Below, one piece after another: positions 47,560-60,906 of a stretch of 64,000 bases of DNA. The DNA comes from Lineus longissimus (Eukaryota; Nemertea; Pilidiophora; Heteronemertea; Lineidae). The stretch lies in contig NC_088309.1 of NCBI RefSeq assembly GCF_910592395.1, forward strand, positions 10,604,501-10,668,500, in the 5' to 3' direction. Numbering within the stretch: the first letter of the stretch is position 1; every line of letters begins with the position of its first letter. The position numbers were made by a program, and so were the translations under genes. Below the pieces are notes generated by a model. That model saw only the letters and a program-made list of their open reading frames with translations. It ran no database searches and was not told the origin of the DNA.

Positions 47560-47990
47560 TATGTCATCCTCCAATCTCAGAATCCTGGAGATTCTCACGT
47601 CTCATGTTTTGGAGGACAGTCTCTTCTCAGGTGGGAATTCTTAAAGAAGATTCTCGTGTCTAATATGAGAGGACAGTTTCCTTGAAGTTGGGAATCCTTC
47701 CTGAAGACACTAGTCTGTACACTATGTCATCCTCCAATATCAGAATCCTGGAGATTCTCACTTCTCATGTTTTGGAGGACAGTCTCTTCTAAGGTGGGAA
47801 TTCTTAAAGGAGATTCTTGTGTCTAATATGAGAGGACAATCTCCTTTAAGATTCTTGTGTCTAATATGAGAGGACAATCTCCTTTAAGTTTGGAATCCTT
47901 CCTGAAGACACTAGTCTTTACACTCGTCTCTTGAAACGAGAGGACAATCTCCTCCAAGTGGTAATCCTTCCTGAAGGCACTTGTATCTAA
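47560..47990. repeat. Imperfect tandem repeat around GGAGATTCTCACGTCTC
   Basis: A unit containing ATGTCATCCTCCAATMTCAG, AATCCTGGAGATTCTCAC, TTTTGGAGGACAGTCTCTTC and TAATATGAGAGGACA is repeated at about 47560 and 47723, with partial copies to about 47990 (AGAGGACAATCTCCTTTAAG twice in succession). Confidence 0.8.
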
Positions 47991-48889
47991 TTTGGGACGA
48001 CAAAGCTAGAGCCCTCTGAGATGGTGTGTCGGGTAGACACTGACCACGTTTCCTTTGCAAACTCCTCTTGAAGCATGACTTGTTGTTTGGGAATTAGATC
48101 TTGAAGCAATAGTTGAAGACTCATTTCTCTGTGTGGGTGTGTGCTCAATTGAAGTCTCTACCCCACCATTGGTCATTGTGTCTTTGTCTCTCCAAAATGA
48201 GCTCGAGGTTTACATCGTTCAACCAAATGAGGTTCATCGTCTTCGATGGTTTCCTAATGACAGGACCATCTTTCCCTAAATGGTTGGACTGGGTCAAGGA
48301 GTTGTATTGGATCTACTCTCCCAAACAAGGAGAATTACGACAAAAAATTATTGCCACGGTCTGAGCCAAACGGGCTGCAAGGGGTTTATTAACAACCTTG
48401 TACCCAAGACCAAAAAATGAAAATTGCAGGTGTAAAAATATATAAAGAAATTTTTAACTTTTTCCTAGGAACAAGGTTTCCATTAACCCTCTCATCTCGT
48501 TTGGCTCTGACCATGGGAATATTTTATTTTTGCAAAATTTCTGCCTTATAAAATGGATATACCTTTTTTCTCTCAAAATTAACCCCCTCTGTGTGGAATC
48601 ATTGCCTATCCATTGTACTTTAAAAGTACGTTCCTTTTTCACATCTTAGGAGCACAGAAGCAAATGGAGGAAGAATGACCTGCTTCCAGTCACATCTTTC
48701 TTACTATGTTCGCAATTTGGTGGACTAACTAGGTGCCATTCATGTCAGTCTGGTTGTGACCGTCTCATCTCTGCAACCGTGTGGACAACAGGTTGCAGAT
48801 AGCAAGGTTGATTCGGTCTGGTTGTGACTGTCCTCTCTCCCACAGTGTCTGCAAAACAGTGGAGCTTCAAGGGCAGATTCTGTTAAGGG

Positions 48890-51800
48890 ACAAAAGACGA
48901 CTAAACATATTTATTTAAATTTTATTGTTAAGTAAGAATACAAAACAATGAGGCATTCTGAAATGTAATGACACTCTCAAAAGATGATACAACTAGAAAA
49001 ATAAGCTACATATGATTAGGTACTGTCAGTTGTTCTGTAACAGAGTAGAGGAGCATAAATTACTACAGTTTATGTTGATAAAACTTTAAAGGGGGACTAT
49101 AGGCAGGAGCAGAGGGGCTAATTTGGCCATCTTCAGGTGACTAATATACACAGTAAGGGCCATGGGTCATGTCAGATTCAGCACTAAATGCATTCTTCGT
49201 ACAAGCATGCATTCTTCGTACAAGCGTGAATCATTTTGACATACTGTGAGATGTGAGAGACCCCTATTGGCGACTTCGTGTAACTTTATCTTTCCTGCCT
49301 AGTTGCTGCCTATATTGTCCCTTTAAAGACATATAGTACAAGTGAAAAACAATCCCACAAATATGAGAGACTTCTTTCAGCTTGACCTTTTGTTTTGACC
49401 GAAATTCCTTGTCAAGCGAATGTTCACGCTTTAAACTCGACAAATTTCCCCCAGAGACTTTATAGTTCTATATTTTAACTACTTGAATATGTTTGCCACT
49501 TTGTACCATATGCCCAAAATATCAACATATTAAAGCTAATTTACATCACAAAACTCAGTACAGGCTAATTAATCATATATGAATGTACATGTACCTAACG
49601 AGTCATTCGGACGGTTTCGAGCAGATCTATATGTACCTTCATATATCTCTAAAATGCCTAGAAATACTACAATCCACAAAAAATAATAAAGCTATCTATA
49701 ATTTTACAGCAGTCACTACAGTGTCAATCACAGGATAAAGATGTATGATTTCAAATATTAGAGAGTAAGAAGTCCAACATAGTCGTTTTGACAAAATAAT
49801 CGAACTTAATCATCTAGATGTTGTAAAAGGAGAATCTATTAAAGAAATTGTAATCATGCCACCAAACAGCAGTAATGAATGGATAACAGCCTGTTGATGA
49901 AACGAAACCAGTTGATTGATGATACCCAAAAAGAGGGCACAACGCCCATTCAATCAAGCAAGCAATAACTTTTCCTCAAAGAAGTATAGAGTAAGAATGA
50001 AAAGGAAATCGGACATTTGGTTTTTTCATCTTACAACTTTGATATGACACTCTAACTTAACTACAAAATGCACAGATGCTATCTGAATTCAAATTGGCTA
50101 CTTTTCGACAAGACAAACTAAAAGGCTCTATGCAAACTCAATTTCTACAAAATTACATTTAAACAGCAGATTTAACCACCGATAATGGAAATATTCATTC
50201 CAACTAAATTATCGATAACGGAACAATTCCTTCCAACTAAAATACTGATAACAAACTGGATTTAGATCAAGGAAGCGAAAGTTAGTAGTCACAGCTTCGG
50301 TTGAGTGACAGAGTCAAGTAATGAGTTAGAATTAAAGGTAGAGAGAGTTAAGAATTAAAGAAGCAGGGATAATAAGGATGAGTTAAGATCACAGAAGGAG
50401 AGTGGGGATGCTTTTAGAGTTTCAAGTGATTTCATGCTGTCAATTTCAAAAGAGACAAACTTTTTAGAGTCGGGGGTTTTTATAGCCTGTATCACAGGCG
50501 ACAAATCCTTTTACCAAGATTAGTACTGCTCTTGAACAAATCAAAAACATTTTCATGATGTTCCTTTTATTATTTGAGTATCACAACATAAAGCTGTTAT
50601 CCACTGTTAACCTTACCTCAACTGATCAAACGAAAAGCTAAGTGAATGCAAGAAATGCTTCATTTCTGATCAAAAAGAGGTCAACACCCCTTCCTGATTT
50701 TTCACTTAGCACGAAATATGGTATGAGTTATAGTTCTCAGGTTATCAGCTGGAGGGGCAGTTAAGGAGACTGCTATTTGGTGACATACAAATGAAGAGCA
50801 TCAGTGCACAAAACTCCATATATCGAATAATTTTGGCCGCTTTGGGAAAAATTTGACCATATTTTAATTTTGGATTTTGTTGAAAACTTCACTTTATAGA
50901 ATTTTGTTCGCGAGATAACAATATGTTTGCTCAGTATGCTGAAAAATGACACCAAAATATTACAAAAGCACACACAGTATTTTGCAGCTGAGCTCTTCAT
51001 AAAGACAGGGATAGGTTAGGTACTGTGACCAGGTGTTGGATAGCATTAAATCTAGGACTGAACAACACACAGCACTACCAAAACCTAAAATAAAGGCAGA
51101 CAATTGCTTCCATGCAAGAAGAAGTCAAGCTAACAGTTGGTGAATCGGCTCATTTTCAACTGGCTATACAACTAGGAGTATGTACTTGATACATCATCGC
51201 TAAAACTTTCAGAAAAAAAGATCGGGGAAAATTTCACGGTGTACAGTAAAAATTCTTAAACTCTGTTTCACCAAAGGCTGACCAGAAAACCCTTATGACA
51301 TACATCACACTGTACTTTGATACACAAGCTATTCTGATCATTTTCAGGTCAACTTTCTATGATATCACAGTCATTAAAGCTAAAACATCTACATGAAAAG
51401 GATAATCTTTATCTCCAGGAACAATGGCAGATTAACATCAGATAATCTCCTAAAACATGATTATCAGTTTTACGATAAATAAATTTAAAATCATTCTACT
51501 ATTTCATGATTATTTTTAAAATTCTCCGATAGATTCTTGATAAAAATATTTTTATACTAATATCTGGCATGGTTCCAACATCAAACATTCTGCAAGATTG
51601 ATGCGCCCCCATGAGCTTAAATAGCGAAATTGTCAAAGTTACAGGGCTTGACATTTCTGCTCTGTGACAACTCACAATCATGTAAAACATTCAATGATGC
51701 ATAAAACTAATCAAACAGCAATCAAAAAGTCAATAAAATTTCTAAATATTTCATCCTAATTTTACGAAATATAACAAAAAGCATGCACTTTACAAAATAA

Positions 51801-52885
51801 TAACCAGCATATATACACGTACAAAAACCTATTCAGTATCTATAATATAAAACACCAGAATCTATTTCTAATAACTTAATCCAATTAATTCCTAATTGAA
51901 CCCTCTTTTTCTTGTTAAGAGAAATTAAGGGATAATTTAATAGTAATGATTTAAGCATTGAACTCCCAGAGAACAGATCATCTTTTAACATCATTATAAA
52001 CCTGTTACATAAGCAGTCTACTTGCATCTTCAAAATGATGTCAGTGACCATTGATTTTAAGAAAATGAATATGAAAAATGGAATAATTGACACTATTTCA
52101 ACAATAACTTAAGGACGGACTTCAAAAAGAAAGTTGGTCAGCATGAGAAAAATATCTGAGAGAAGTTACAGTGAATAACTGGAATTTAGTTTCAGTAGTT
52201 GATGACACAACACAGCAGATTTACCAGGGAATGCAGAATATATATAATTAAAATATAATTTTTTAATTTTTTATGACATGTATGATGGAACCTATTTGAA
52301 AATGCACCAGATATTGTGGAATAATATCCTGACGTAATTACTTGGACTGTTGTGTGCTGTTGATTCATCAGGGATCCAGGCATTGAAATATTTCAGTAAA
52401 CACTTTTGCATACCAGATGCACGTCTGATCAACAGACTAGGATTAGAAGACTGGCCAACTAATGAAATCGCAGAAGCACAGCATATGATATTTAGATGAC
52501 ATTTAAACTTATTTCATTTCTTTTCTTTAAAATTTCCTGAGTGTTATGCACAGTGTTCAAGGCCATTATGGAGGGTAAACCATTGCTCATTTTTGCATTG
52601 GCACAAGCACTTCCTTGCCATTTCAAGAACTATCCTGCCTAATGAATTCCATAATGAAAAATGTCATGATGATATTGCCTTCCGATGCAAATTGAGCACC
52701 AAGTATGAGATATCGTTCTTCAGATGCTGCCTAGGGTCACAATTTCTTCACGAAGCAATGTTGAAATCTTCCACTGTTTCAGCTAGTATCACTCTCAACA
52801 AGAATTGATTAAGACTCGTCTTTATCAATTCTTGCTCTCAGTTATCTGTGCAGTGACGACTTGAGCTCATTAGTTGCATACTGCA
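48890..52885 (-). other. AT-rich stretch, possible long 3'UTR of coiled-coil gene
   Basis: About 4 kb without recognisable exons, more AT-rich than its neighbours. It lies directly downstream of the stop codon of the minus-strand coiled-coil gene. At its far end, next to the satellite remnant, are two minus-strand AATAAA signals (48926-48921 and 48915-48910). A single long 3'UTR is inferred; a family-B MITE (49086-49326) lies near that end. Confidence 0.4.
49086..49326. mobile_element. MITE family B, full-length copy
   Basis: TTAAAGGGGGACTATAGGCA at one end and CTATATTGTCCCTTTAA at the other, TTAA-bounded. It includes a small internal duplication of GCATTCTTCGTACAAGC. Confidence 0.85.
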
Positions 52886-55800
52886 TCACCAAGTCCTATC
52901 ATTTCCAGAGTAGGGACGTGCTCCACTTCGCGATAACTGTGAATATGCTCTCTCCAGTTGCATCAGTTCCTGAAGAAATAAAATGATGATAAAATTGTTA
53001 TCAAATTGTTACAAGAAGTAACTCGAGTTTTACCACTGGGAATGTCGCAGCCTGGGTCTTGTAAAGATACTTGGAAGGATTCATCAAATTCAAAACTATA
53101 CATGAAACTAAGAAACCTTTACACCGTGGGTTAACTGGACGTAGACACATACCAGTGCTTGTGTCCTTGGGTAAGTCATCGTCATTTGAAGGAGATAAAA
53201 CTGAGATTTCTTAAACCTTGTGTCTATGCTTTGGGAAGCAACACGAATTCGATGCCTCCCATCAAGGCCCGGATGTTAATTTGCCTCAAAAGTGCTGTCA
53301 TCAATGGGCGTCAACAAAATTGGCTAATCCCGTATTAAATTAACCCCATTGAAAGCTGTGAACTTACTTTCGTTTGATGCGTCAAAGCACTTTGTAGTCT
53401 TGATACTTCGGCCATTTTCTGAGTTAACATTGTCTCGTTCCTACTAGCACGGTCCTCAGCAAGTTCGGCACGGAGTTCGGCCTGTTTTGTCCTATCCTTG
53501 AGGACATTGGAATTGTCTATGTAACCCTAGGGAGAGAAGAGCTAGCTATTAGATTCATACTAAAAGCTGCTTAGAGGCAAGAACTTTGAGGAGTCTAAAG
53601 GTCACTGGAAGACGACCTAGAAGTTTCTGTGGGAAAAGTATCAATCGAGGCATGTTTAAGTTTTTAAGCATTTGCTCTGCACTTGAAGGTGTTATTCCCA
53701 AGGGAGCATTCCTTCTCCACGGCACGATGAGGGTTTTTGCATGCCACTACAGTTAGGGACCAATTGGCCAGGTGACTCTGTCACCAGAAGTAATGAGAGG
53801 CTTATGGCTCAACAATCAATGTTTTATTAGTATTACTCCGAAACAGCTGTGACATTTTTAGGTCACAACTCCAGAGTCTCCCCTGGCGAGAACTTACTGA
53901 GTTGTTTGTGGCAGTGAGATCGGTTGTTGAGCTATAGATTGCAGACCTCTTCAGACTCGTATTTTCCGCGCGGAGTTCTTTGATTCTGTTCTGTAGGTGG
54001 CGTAACAATTTGATTGTGTTCGTGTCACAGTCTGAGCTGCATGAGTTTAGGATGTTGGCCTGAAAAAGAAAGACGTTCTTCAGTACTTGGAAGATATAAT
54101 TAGTCATCGGGCCTGCTTGAAGACTGGTACGTAGCCCCTTTGAACAGCTGTCTGAATTTTCGGAGATTTTTTCGAAGAACCTTTTAGATAATCACCTGAG
54201 TTAGTCTTGTTACTTCTTTCTCCAATCGTTCAATCTCTTTCTGCTGGTGACCGCTGAGCCTGTCTTTGTCTTTGCCAACTCGTTTAATGTCCCGAATTCG
54301 CCTGAAATGAAAATGCAACAATGAGCAGGTCGGAAGTTTGAATTTTTCAAGAACTTAATCAGTTTTACCTGATGATATCCAGTGGAAGGTACATTGTGAC
54401 TCCTGCACTAACACAGAAACAGGTACAAGTAATCTATGAAAAGGGTAACTCGTGTCAAATTTCACCATATAATGTTTTAGCTGTTTTTGACAAATGACTA
54501 CGTCACTTTCTCATAATTCGGAAAGGTTTTCGAATCGAAATGCACATTTTCTAGAAATTGATGGTTTTAATCCCGCCCAGACGGCTCGCTTCGATGCCGT
54601 TGAAATTGCGCTACGCCGACGACGTTTTCGTTGATGACGTCACAACATGAACATTTTCGCGGTCGCGGTGGTTTACATTCGATTAAAATAGCGATTTTAC
54701 AATAAATCTAATCAAAAATGGAAAAATTTGAGCTTTACATTTGTGATCAACAATTAAAAACGGACGTATTTCCGCAAAGTTGTAAATCACATCATAGTAT
54801 CACTTTAAGTAAAGTGACTTAATGAAGGCCTCGTTTTGGTGTGGATACTGACATCAGCTACGTGGATTTGGAAAGAAAAGACATATGGTGAACTTTTTAA
54901 TGCTCTTTTCCTTACTTTTCTAATTCTCGCTTTAGCTCGTCTTCAAATTTCCTGGCAAACTTTTCCGCGACGTCTTCCTTCCATGTGTTCATATTTCGTT
55001 GGATCTCCCTCAGTTCATTGTCCTTGTCGATCAAGGCCGCTCTCAGAGCCTTGTCGGAGTTGGCCGTGCGTTGGAGCTGCGTCACCTCATCGAGATGTTC
55101 CTAAAAGAAGAGTAGGCGATCGGAAATGATTCAAATTATAATGGAGAACTACACCAATCAAAAGCTCATCTCCATGAGTAGCCAGGCTGTTGATCCAGCA
55201 GGATGTTATCTTCCTTCCAAGATTACATAACGAAATCGTAAATTTGAGTTGCAAGCGCCGAGCATTTGGTGCCCTAGAGATAATATCCAAAATACCCATT
55301 AGTACGTCATTCCAATTCATATGCATTGTCAGGTTGAAGACTCTAATGCTCACTATACATCATTATGTTGTCTCCTGCATTTCCTGGTCAAACACATCAC
55401 TTTTTGCTCCACTAATTCTGAACATTGAATAATTGTTCTTACCTTAATGAGTCTTTCTCTAAGCATTTCCAATTCTCTATTCTTTTCCAAGTTAAATCGC
55501 TCCCGCAGTTCGTCCATTGAGTCGGCCTTCTCCTTCTGCAGCTTCAGCATCACATTACGCTGTCCTTCCAAGTCTTGCTTCACCTCAAGGACGTAGTTCC
55601 TGAGCTGGTCATTGCTTGCTCGGAGATTGGCCTGAAGGGTTGAAGTTGGAGATGAATTGTTTTGTTCTATCAAGAATTAGACCTACTCTACTACCATGGT
55701 GAGAGATGGCACTAACTCTTCAAAAGACATTGGATTAGCATGATTCCTATGCATAAGTACCTCACTTAGTGGACGCCTCTGTGAGTGGGCCAAGCTTTGG

Positions 55801-58800
55801 CCTTTTGAATCAGGACCTTTCTCTATTAGGAATAGCATTAGTCAGTCCAATAGGATGCCCAAAATTGTCTATTTCTACTCACAAGAGCAGCTGTAATGGA
55901 GTTCCTGGCAGGAGAGGGGTCCCTCTTGTGACACGATGCCTGGATCTTCCTGGGCGTCACACCAAGGAGGACTGCCGTCTTCCTACAATCCTCATTGATC
56001 TCGTGGATCACCGTCTTATCTTGACGGTCTGCGGAGGACGTGTTGTCACGCTCTCGGGCAAGGAATTCATCGACCTCTGCTCTGAGTTGGGAAATCTCAT
56101 CATCTTTTCGGGCAATCGTCTCGCGGAGTCTTGCAATCTCTTTCAGGTTCTCCTGAAAATCACACCAGAGTTATAAGAATTGCTGACCGGATTATTAGTT
56201 TGATTATTTCATCTTACTCTGCCTCTTCTTCTCTGTTGGGCCTTTTGAAATCATTTTAGATCTTCGTTCTAACGAACGGACCTCTGTCATCGGTTTCATC
56301 CAGGAATTTGTTGTTTGGTGAAATCAAGTGACAAAGTGCACTGTCATGTTTTAGGGTGTCCTCGGTTCCAAACTTCGCTCTGCTTTTGGTTACCCGGTGC
56401 GTAATTTTGCAACAGTAAGCAGAGATCTTCAATAGTATATACTAAAGCAGTAGCCTACCTCATTTAGTTTCCCCTTGACCCTCTCCACTTCAGTCTCCCT
56501 CTCTTCCCTTGCCATCTCCTTCACACGGTTCAGAGAGTCGAGCTTGTCCTTGTAGAGCTGACGATTCTGCTGTCGCTGGTCTTCAAGCTCCTACAAAACA
56601 ATGGAGAGATTGTACATCATTAATCGATCGATTCAGTTCCTTTTAACTTACTTATATTAGAGAATCAAATATGGAAACAGCAAAACTAAGGATGACGCTG
56701 ATGCTGACCAATGTGCGAAAAGGCGACGTCAATTTTGTGGGAGGGGGTGGGTAGCGGGGGGGGTTAGAGAAGGGGGGGGGGGGGGGTTAGAGAAGTTACC
56801 TAACAAAATTACAAAGCAAAGTCATAATATCAGCCAAGCTTAACATGAAAGACTTCACTGATTACAAATCGTGTCATTTTCATTGACTGGTCTTGTCCAA
56901 AGCAACAAGATCAATAGGCATAAACATTCTTAACATTTCTCTCAAAAGAGATATCTGTGTAAGTTTTCCAACATGACATACCTAACAAATAGGACACCTT
57001 CATAGAGAAAGGAATGAATGATGGTAGTGGCACAGATATTTTCTTTTTGAAGCCTTATTTATGCAGACATAATAGACAGGTATGGACACTGTGATCGATC
57101 TATTTTGGACGGCTTATAAAGTGATAGTATGATATTTCAAAACGTAAAGTTATTGTCGACGAAGAAAGATGACCGGATGGCATTCCACGACACTAGTAGA
57201 TCTCGGAATAGTCGAGAATGCCAGTCCTTGTTTCTTGAAAAGTCTAGCTCCAAATGGGAGTGTTGAAAGCATTGCGTTTTGTTTCATCGTTGTGTCATAT
57301 ACTTCCAAATGCCATTTAATACTGATCAATCAATAGCCTCATCTCCAAACTTTATAGCATACATTGTTACCATGACAACCATTGGCCTTATCCTGTAAAG
57401 CCAATGGATCAATTTGTCAGCAACAAAATGACAGCTATTACTATGACAACCAATATGCCAATGGAAAATATTTGAATATTTGACAATTTATTGTTCACAA
57501 CATTAGTTTCACCATATCAACTCATTGAAGTTTGTGTGCATTTCGGTACAAAAATGCACTGATGTTTCTCAGTTTCAAAGGCACTGCACGTCATTCTACC
57601 CGACCAACGAAGTCGATGTCCAATTGTTCATCATTTTATGAAATATCTGCTCACGAAAAGTTGTCTTTTAGCTCTGACAAGTCAAACAATTGTAGATTTG
57701 GGTAAACCAAGTCTGCCTAAAAGGGTTAACTGTATATGCCATTAAGACGCCAAATCCATTGGGTTTAGCATATTAACAGATTACTGCACACCTAGGCCTT
57801 TTCTTGAATTATTTATGTAATTCATTTATAAAGCATATGTATAGAAAGCTTACAATAGCCAGTCATTGATCTGATAAAGTACTTTTTTAAACAGTTGGAA
57901 AATCAATAGACTTTTACAACCTGTCAAAATATGGAAGGAATCTGATACTTTACATGCTATTTTCCCTCATCTGACAATATATGGTTAAAAATTACCACCC
58001 AAAGCTTTCTCTTAATACACTTGTCAACTTTAGCTTTTATTCTCTTGAGACTCAAGTTCTGATGTGCGTCACACCAGCAAACGATTTTGTCAAATAATAT
58101 TTTTTTATGCACAAGGCACAACTTATTCAAATACAGAACAGCCAATCACTCCATGTTTTTTCATGATAGCAGGCAGACACTTATGAAAATAATTGAAAGT
58201 AGGCTACATGATCAAAGTATAAATGTATGTTAAACCAATAATGAAAATGAAATGCATGAAAGTCCGCAAGAATCAAACCTGCAGCTGGGTCGTTTTGTCC
58301 CCTAGCCTTGTTCCACAAAAGTCCGCAAGAATAAGGAAGCTTAACTGGGAGAAGTACCAATGTACCTACAACAGGCATATGCCTGAAGAGTTCCACCAAC
58401 ACAGAATAAAAAAAACAAGGAGAAAGGGCTTTTCCAACTTTTTTTCAGAGCACAGTGAAGGCTACCCAATACACCCAGACAAGATAAACACTTCGGGATA
58501 TGTCCTCCTTGTCTTGAGTGAAAGCAAAAGACCACACAACAATTGTACGACAGAAAACATACAAGTACTGCATGTTGGCCGTGGTACGCAACTTCTCCCT
58601 CTGAACAGCAAACTACCACTTCAGTTGAATGACCGGTACCGATGATTTCAAGGGCGGCGAACTTTACTAGATAATTCCAAACACGAGAAATACCCTACTA
58701 ATGCATAATCAATACGCATCTGTCACTCCTGTCGGACCTACCAACGATGCGTTCACATCCTTCCACAAATTATGCATAACGTCCACGATATAGTCATTAT

Positions 58801-60906
58801 CGTCCATCCAATCATGTCGAATCCATCTCCGCTTAAACTGATCCATATTCGGCTGTTTCGTACCACAAATGCCCCTTACAGGATTCCCCACGCCATACCT
58901 ATGCCTCGGTTGAAAACCGACACTCAACTGTGGTTTCATACTCAAAGCACGTCAATATCTACACTCGATAAACGACCAATAATTAAATGGGCAGAAATCC
59001 AAATTTCTCCAATACTAGTGCGCAAGGAATGATAATTTCATATATTTGTATTGGGTCAGATATCTGAAGTGATTACTCCATGAATGACTCCGATCACACG
59101 GGTGATTACATTACTCTCCAATCAACATAGAAATTCTAAGTCGAGTCATAAATTAGACGAAAAGAGAGCAGAAGGAATTCCTTTAGTTTCCAACAGCTTT
59201 TTTATGTGGTGTCGATAACTGACATGAATATGTAGCCCCGTTTGACAAATCGGAACTTCACACTGTCATGCTCCTGTGCCAAATCAGTATTCGCCGCATG
59301 AAAGCCCGAAGACAAATATGACCTATTTTTCCATTAATCCAACCCTGTACATTTTTATCGTACGCACAATTCAACCATTGGCAACCCCAGGGCCTAGGAG
59401 AACGTATATAAAAATACCTGACCACCAGACTATGTAGAACAACATTAAATACCACAAACTGAATTTGGGGTATGGTTCGGTGCCAATCATGCACCAATAA
59501 ATTCAACCAATAGGTGTTATTTTAGTCAGGATGTTTTTGAAGGTTGAATCGACTGACAGATTGTGACAAAATGACTTCGTACCTGATGTCATAATCTGGT
59601 AGCAATGGTTTTGCTGACTATTGACTGTGCTGACTGGCTCATCAGCCAGATGATGTCCGGGTTGGGGACTTGGGGTATCATTTCTCCTGGAATTGTTGCC
59701 CGGGAAAGTTTGCTGGTTCATCCCTAGTTCAATATGTCCACCCCCTTCGCATGGGAAATTGCGCAAAGAATTGGCAGGTTGGAACTTGTCATAAAGACCT
59801 ACGACAAGTTTGAGAGTTGTAATGGCAAGAGGTGGCCATATCTCATTTTGAACAACTTAATTCAAAATCATGGATTAAAATTTCATAAAGATTTCTAATA
59901 CGGGAGATTAGCTTACAATGGCTGTTCAGCATGTTGGTACCACTGAACATGAGAATTTAAAATGATAGCCCCTGGGGCCAAATAGTTCCCATGGGGATTT
60001 AACATCAGGGGTCCCCAAGTTGCAAATGACACTGGAGTCCCCCCCTTTGGTCGATGGCAACGGACATAAAACCACATTTCACAAATGTCTTTACAAATGG
60101 ATGTAATCCTAAGAAACTAGATGTTGCTCTCTTTCGTAAGCAAGATGATGATTCTGTCAAATGTGTCTCCCCCCTCCTAACCATCTCAAAGCTACACTAG
60201 AAGGCTCATGATGTCAGCTGGCAAAGGAGTGTTCCACAAGCCATTGAAAATTTCATAAAAGAAAACGTGCTGGTATAATTTGACATTCAAGTTCGTCTAT
60301 TTGTCGACCAATCGACACGCAGAATTATATTGATCTTCCTGTCATTACTGATGGGATAGTTTAGCGATGGAATCCAATAAACCGATTAGTAGACATTTGA
60401 ATATTCGCAGTTTACTCTAGTTATGAGCTTAATATTAACACTGTAAGGTAGAAGCATGCATCCTAACCCTGTTTGCTGTAGCTAGGGGTGAATAAAGGAA
60501 TTGACCTGGCGAAAGGGAAATATTGATATCAATGCTAATTAACCATTTATTCTTCTAAATACGAAATGACAACCTGGACATGTTCTCAAAATATCAACGT
60601 TTTGCTTGATGACATGGAAGACAATGTCAGTCTAAGTACCGAACCAAGATTTAGCTACCATCACACCATGTTTTAGCCATCTAGCCCTAGCGGTGATGAA
60701 ATGTGCTCCGCTAACGGACGACGACGGATGCCGGACGCCACAGTATCGTATAAACTTCCCAGAGGTGAGCTAAAAACAACAACACAGAATTCAAATTGAC
60801 AAGACTTGACACAGAGATGAGGCTTTGAAATACTACTTCCTACCTTAACCTTAAAATACATAACCTCCAGGTTTTCAACCTGCCAATGCGTCCATCGACC
60901 AGCCAT
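52886..60906 (-). CDS. Coiled-coil protein, family not identified
   Basis: Minus-strand exons 60906-60844, 56590-56459, 56152-55883, 55631-55443, 55100-54916, 54301-54196, 54059-53898, 53526-53368, 52969-52886 join in phase (1,350 nt, 449 residues), all with GT/AG. The product is almost wholly helical and charged, with heptad-like Leu spacing: ELEDQRQQNRQLYKDKLDSL, ARKDDEISQLRAEVDEFLAR, RNVMLKLQKEKADSMDELRE, KEIERLEKEVTRLTQ. A less helical insert HEINEDCRKTAVLLGVTPRK (about residues 114-133) and a tail ending YSGNDRTW are the most distinctive parts. No membrane segment or catalytic motif is visible. A weak similarity of the MLRERLIK region to JAKMIP-type proteins is not enough to name it; a centrosomal or cytoskeletal role would be a guess. 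Exons 2-9 are firm. The first exon, 4.2 kb upstream, is chosen because MAGRWTHWQVENLEV.. has the right phase and a good donor. Confidence 0.75.
54438..54808 (+). mobile_element. MITE family C, longest copy
   Basis: GGGTAACTCGTGTCAAATTT at the left; CATAGTATCACTTTAA at the right. About 35 bp longer than the others owing to extra sequence near CGCTACGCCGACGACG. It lies in the intron between exons 5 and 6 of the coiled-coil gene. Confidence 0.8.
55756..55876 (+). mobile_element. Degenerate MITE family A beside a splice donor
   Basis: Retains ACCTCACTTAGTGGACGCCT, TCAGGACCTTTCTCTATTAG and TTAGTCAGTCC. Its right end (TATTTCTACTCAC) runs into the donor site of exon 3 of the minus-strand coiled-coil gene. 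Confidence 0.5.
56591..60843. other. Large first intron of coiled-coil gene
   Basis: Contains G homopolymer runs at about 56742-56788 and one candidate alternative exon at 59583-59721. Otherwise I see no repeats or exons. Confidence 0.45.
59583..59721 (-). CDS. Candidate alternative first exon
   Basis: ATG at 59721 opens a 46-codon frame (MNQQTFPGNNSRRNDTPS...) rich in Asn, Gln, Pro and Ser. It ends at a reasonable donor, ATCAG then GTACGA, in phase 1. The next coiled-coil exon begins in phase 0, so an intermediate exon would be needed. It may be an alternative start of the coiled-coil gene or chance. Confidence 0.25.

Noticed and set aside
54916-55631. Assigning the coiled-coil gene to the JAKMIP family
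   Set aside because: Only a short motif (MLRERLIK) resembles JAKMIP; coiled coils give such matches by composition, and length and tail differ.
58223-58645. 140-codon plus-strand frame within the coiled-coil gene intron
   Set aside because: No recognisable domain, no splice sites at sensible places and amino-acid composition like translated intron.
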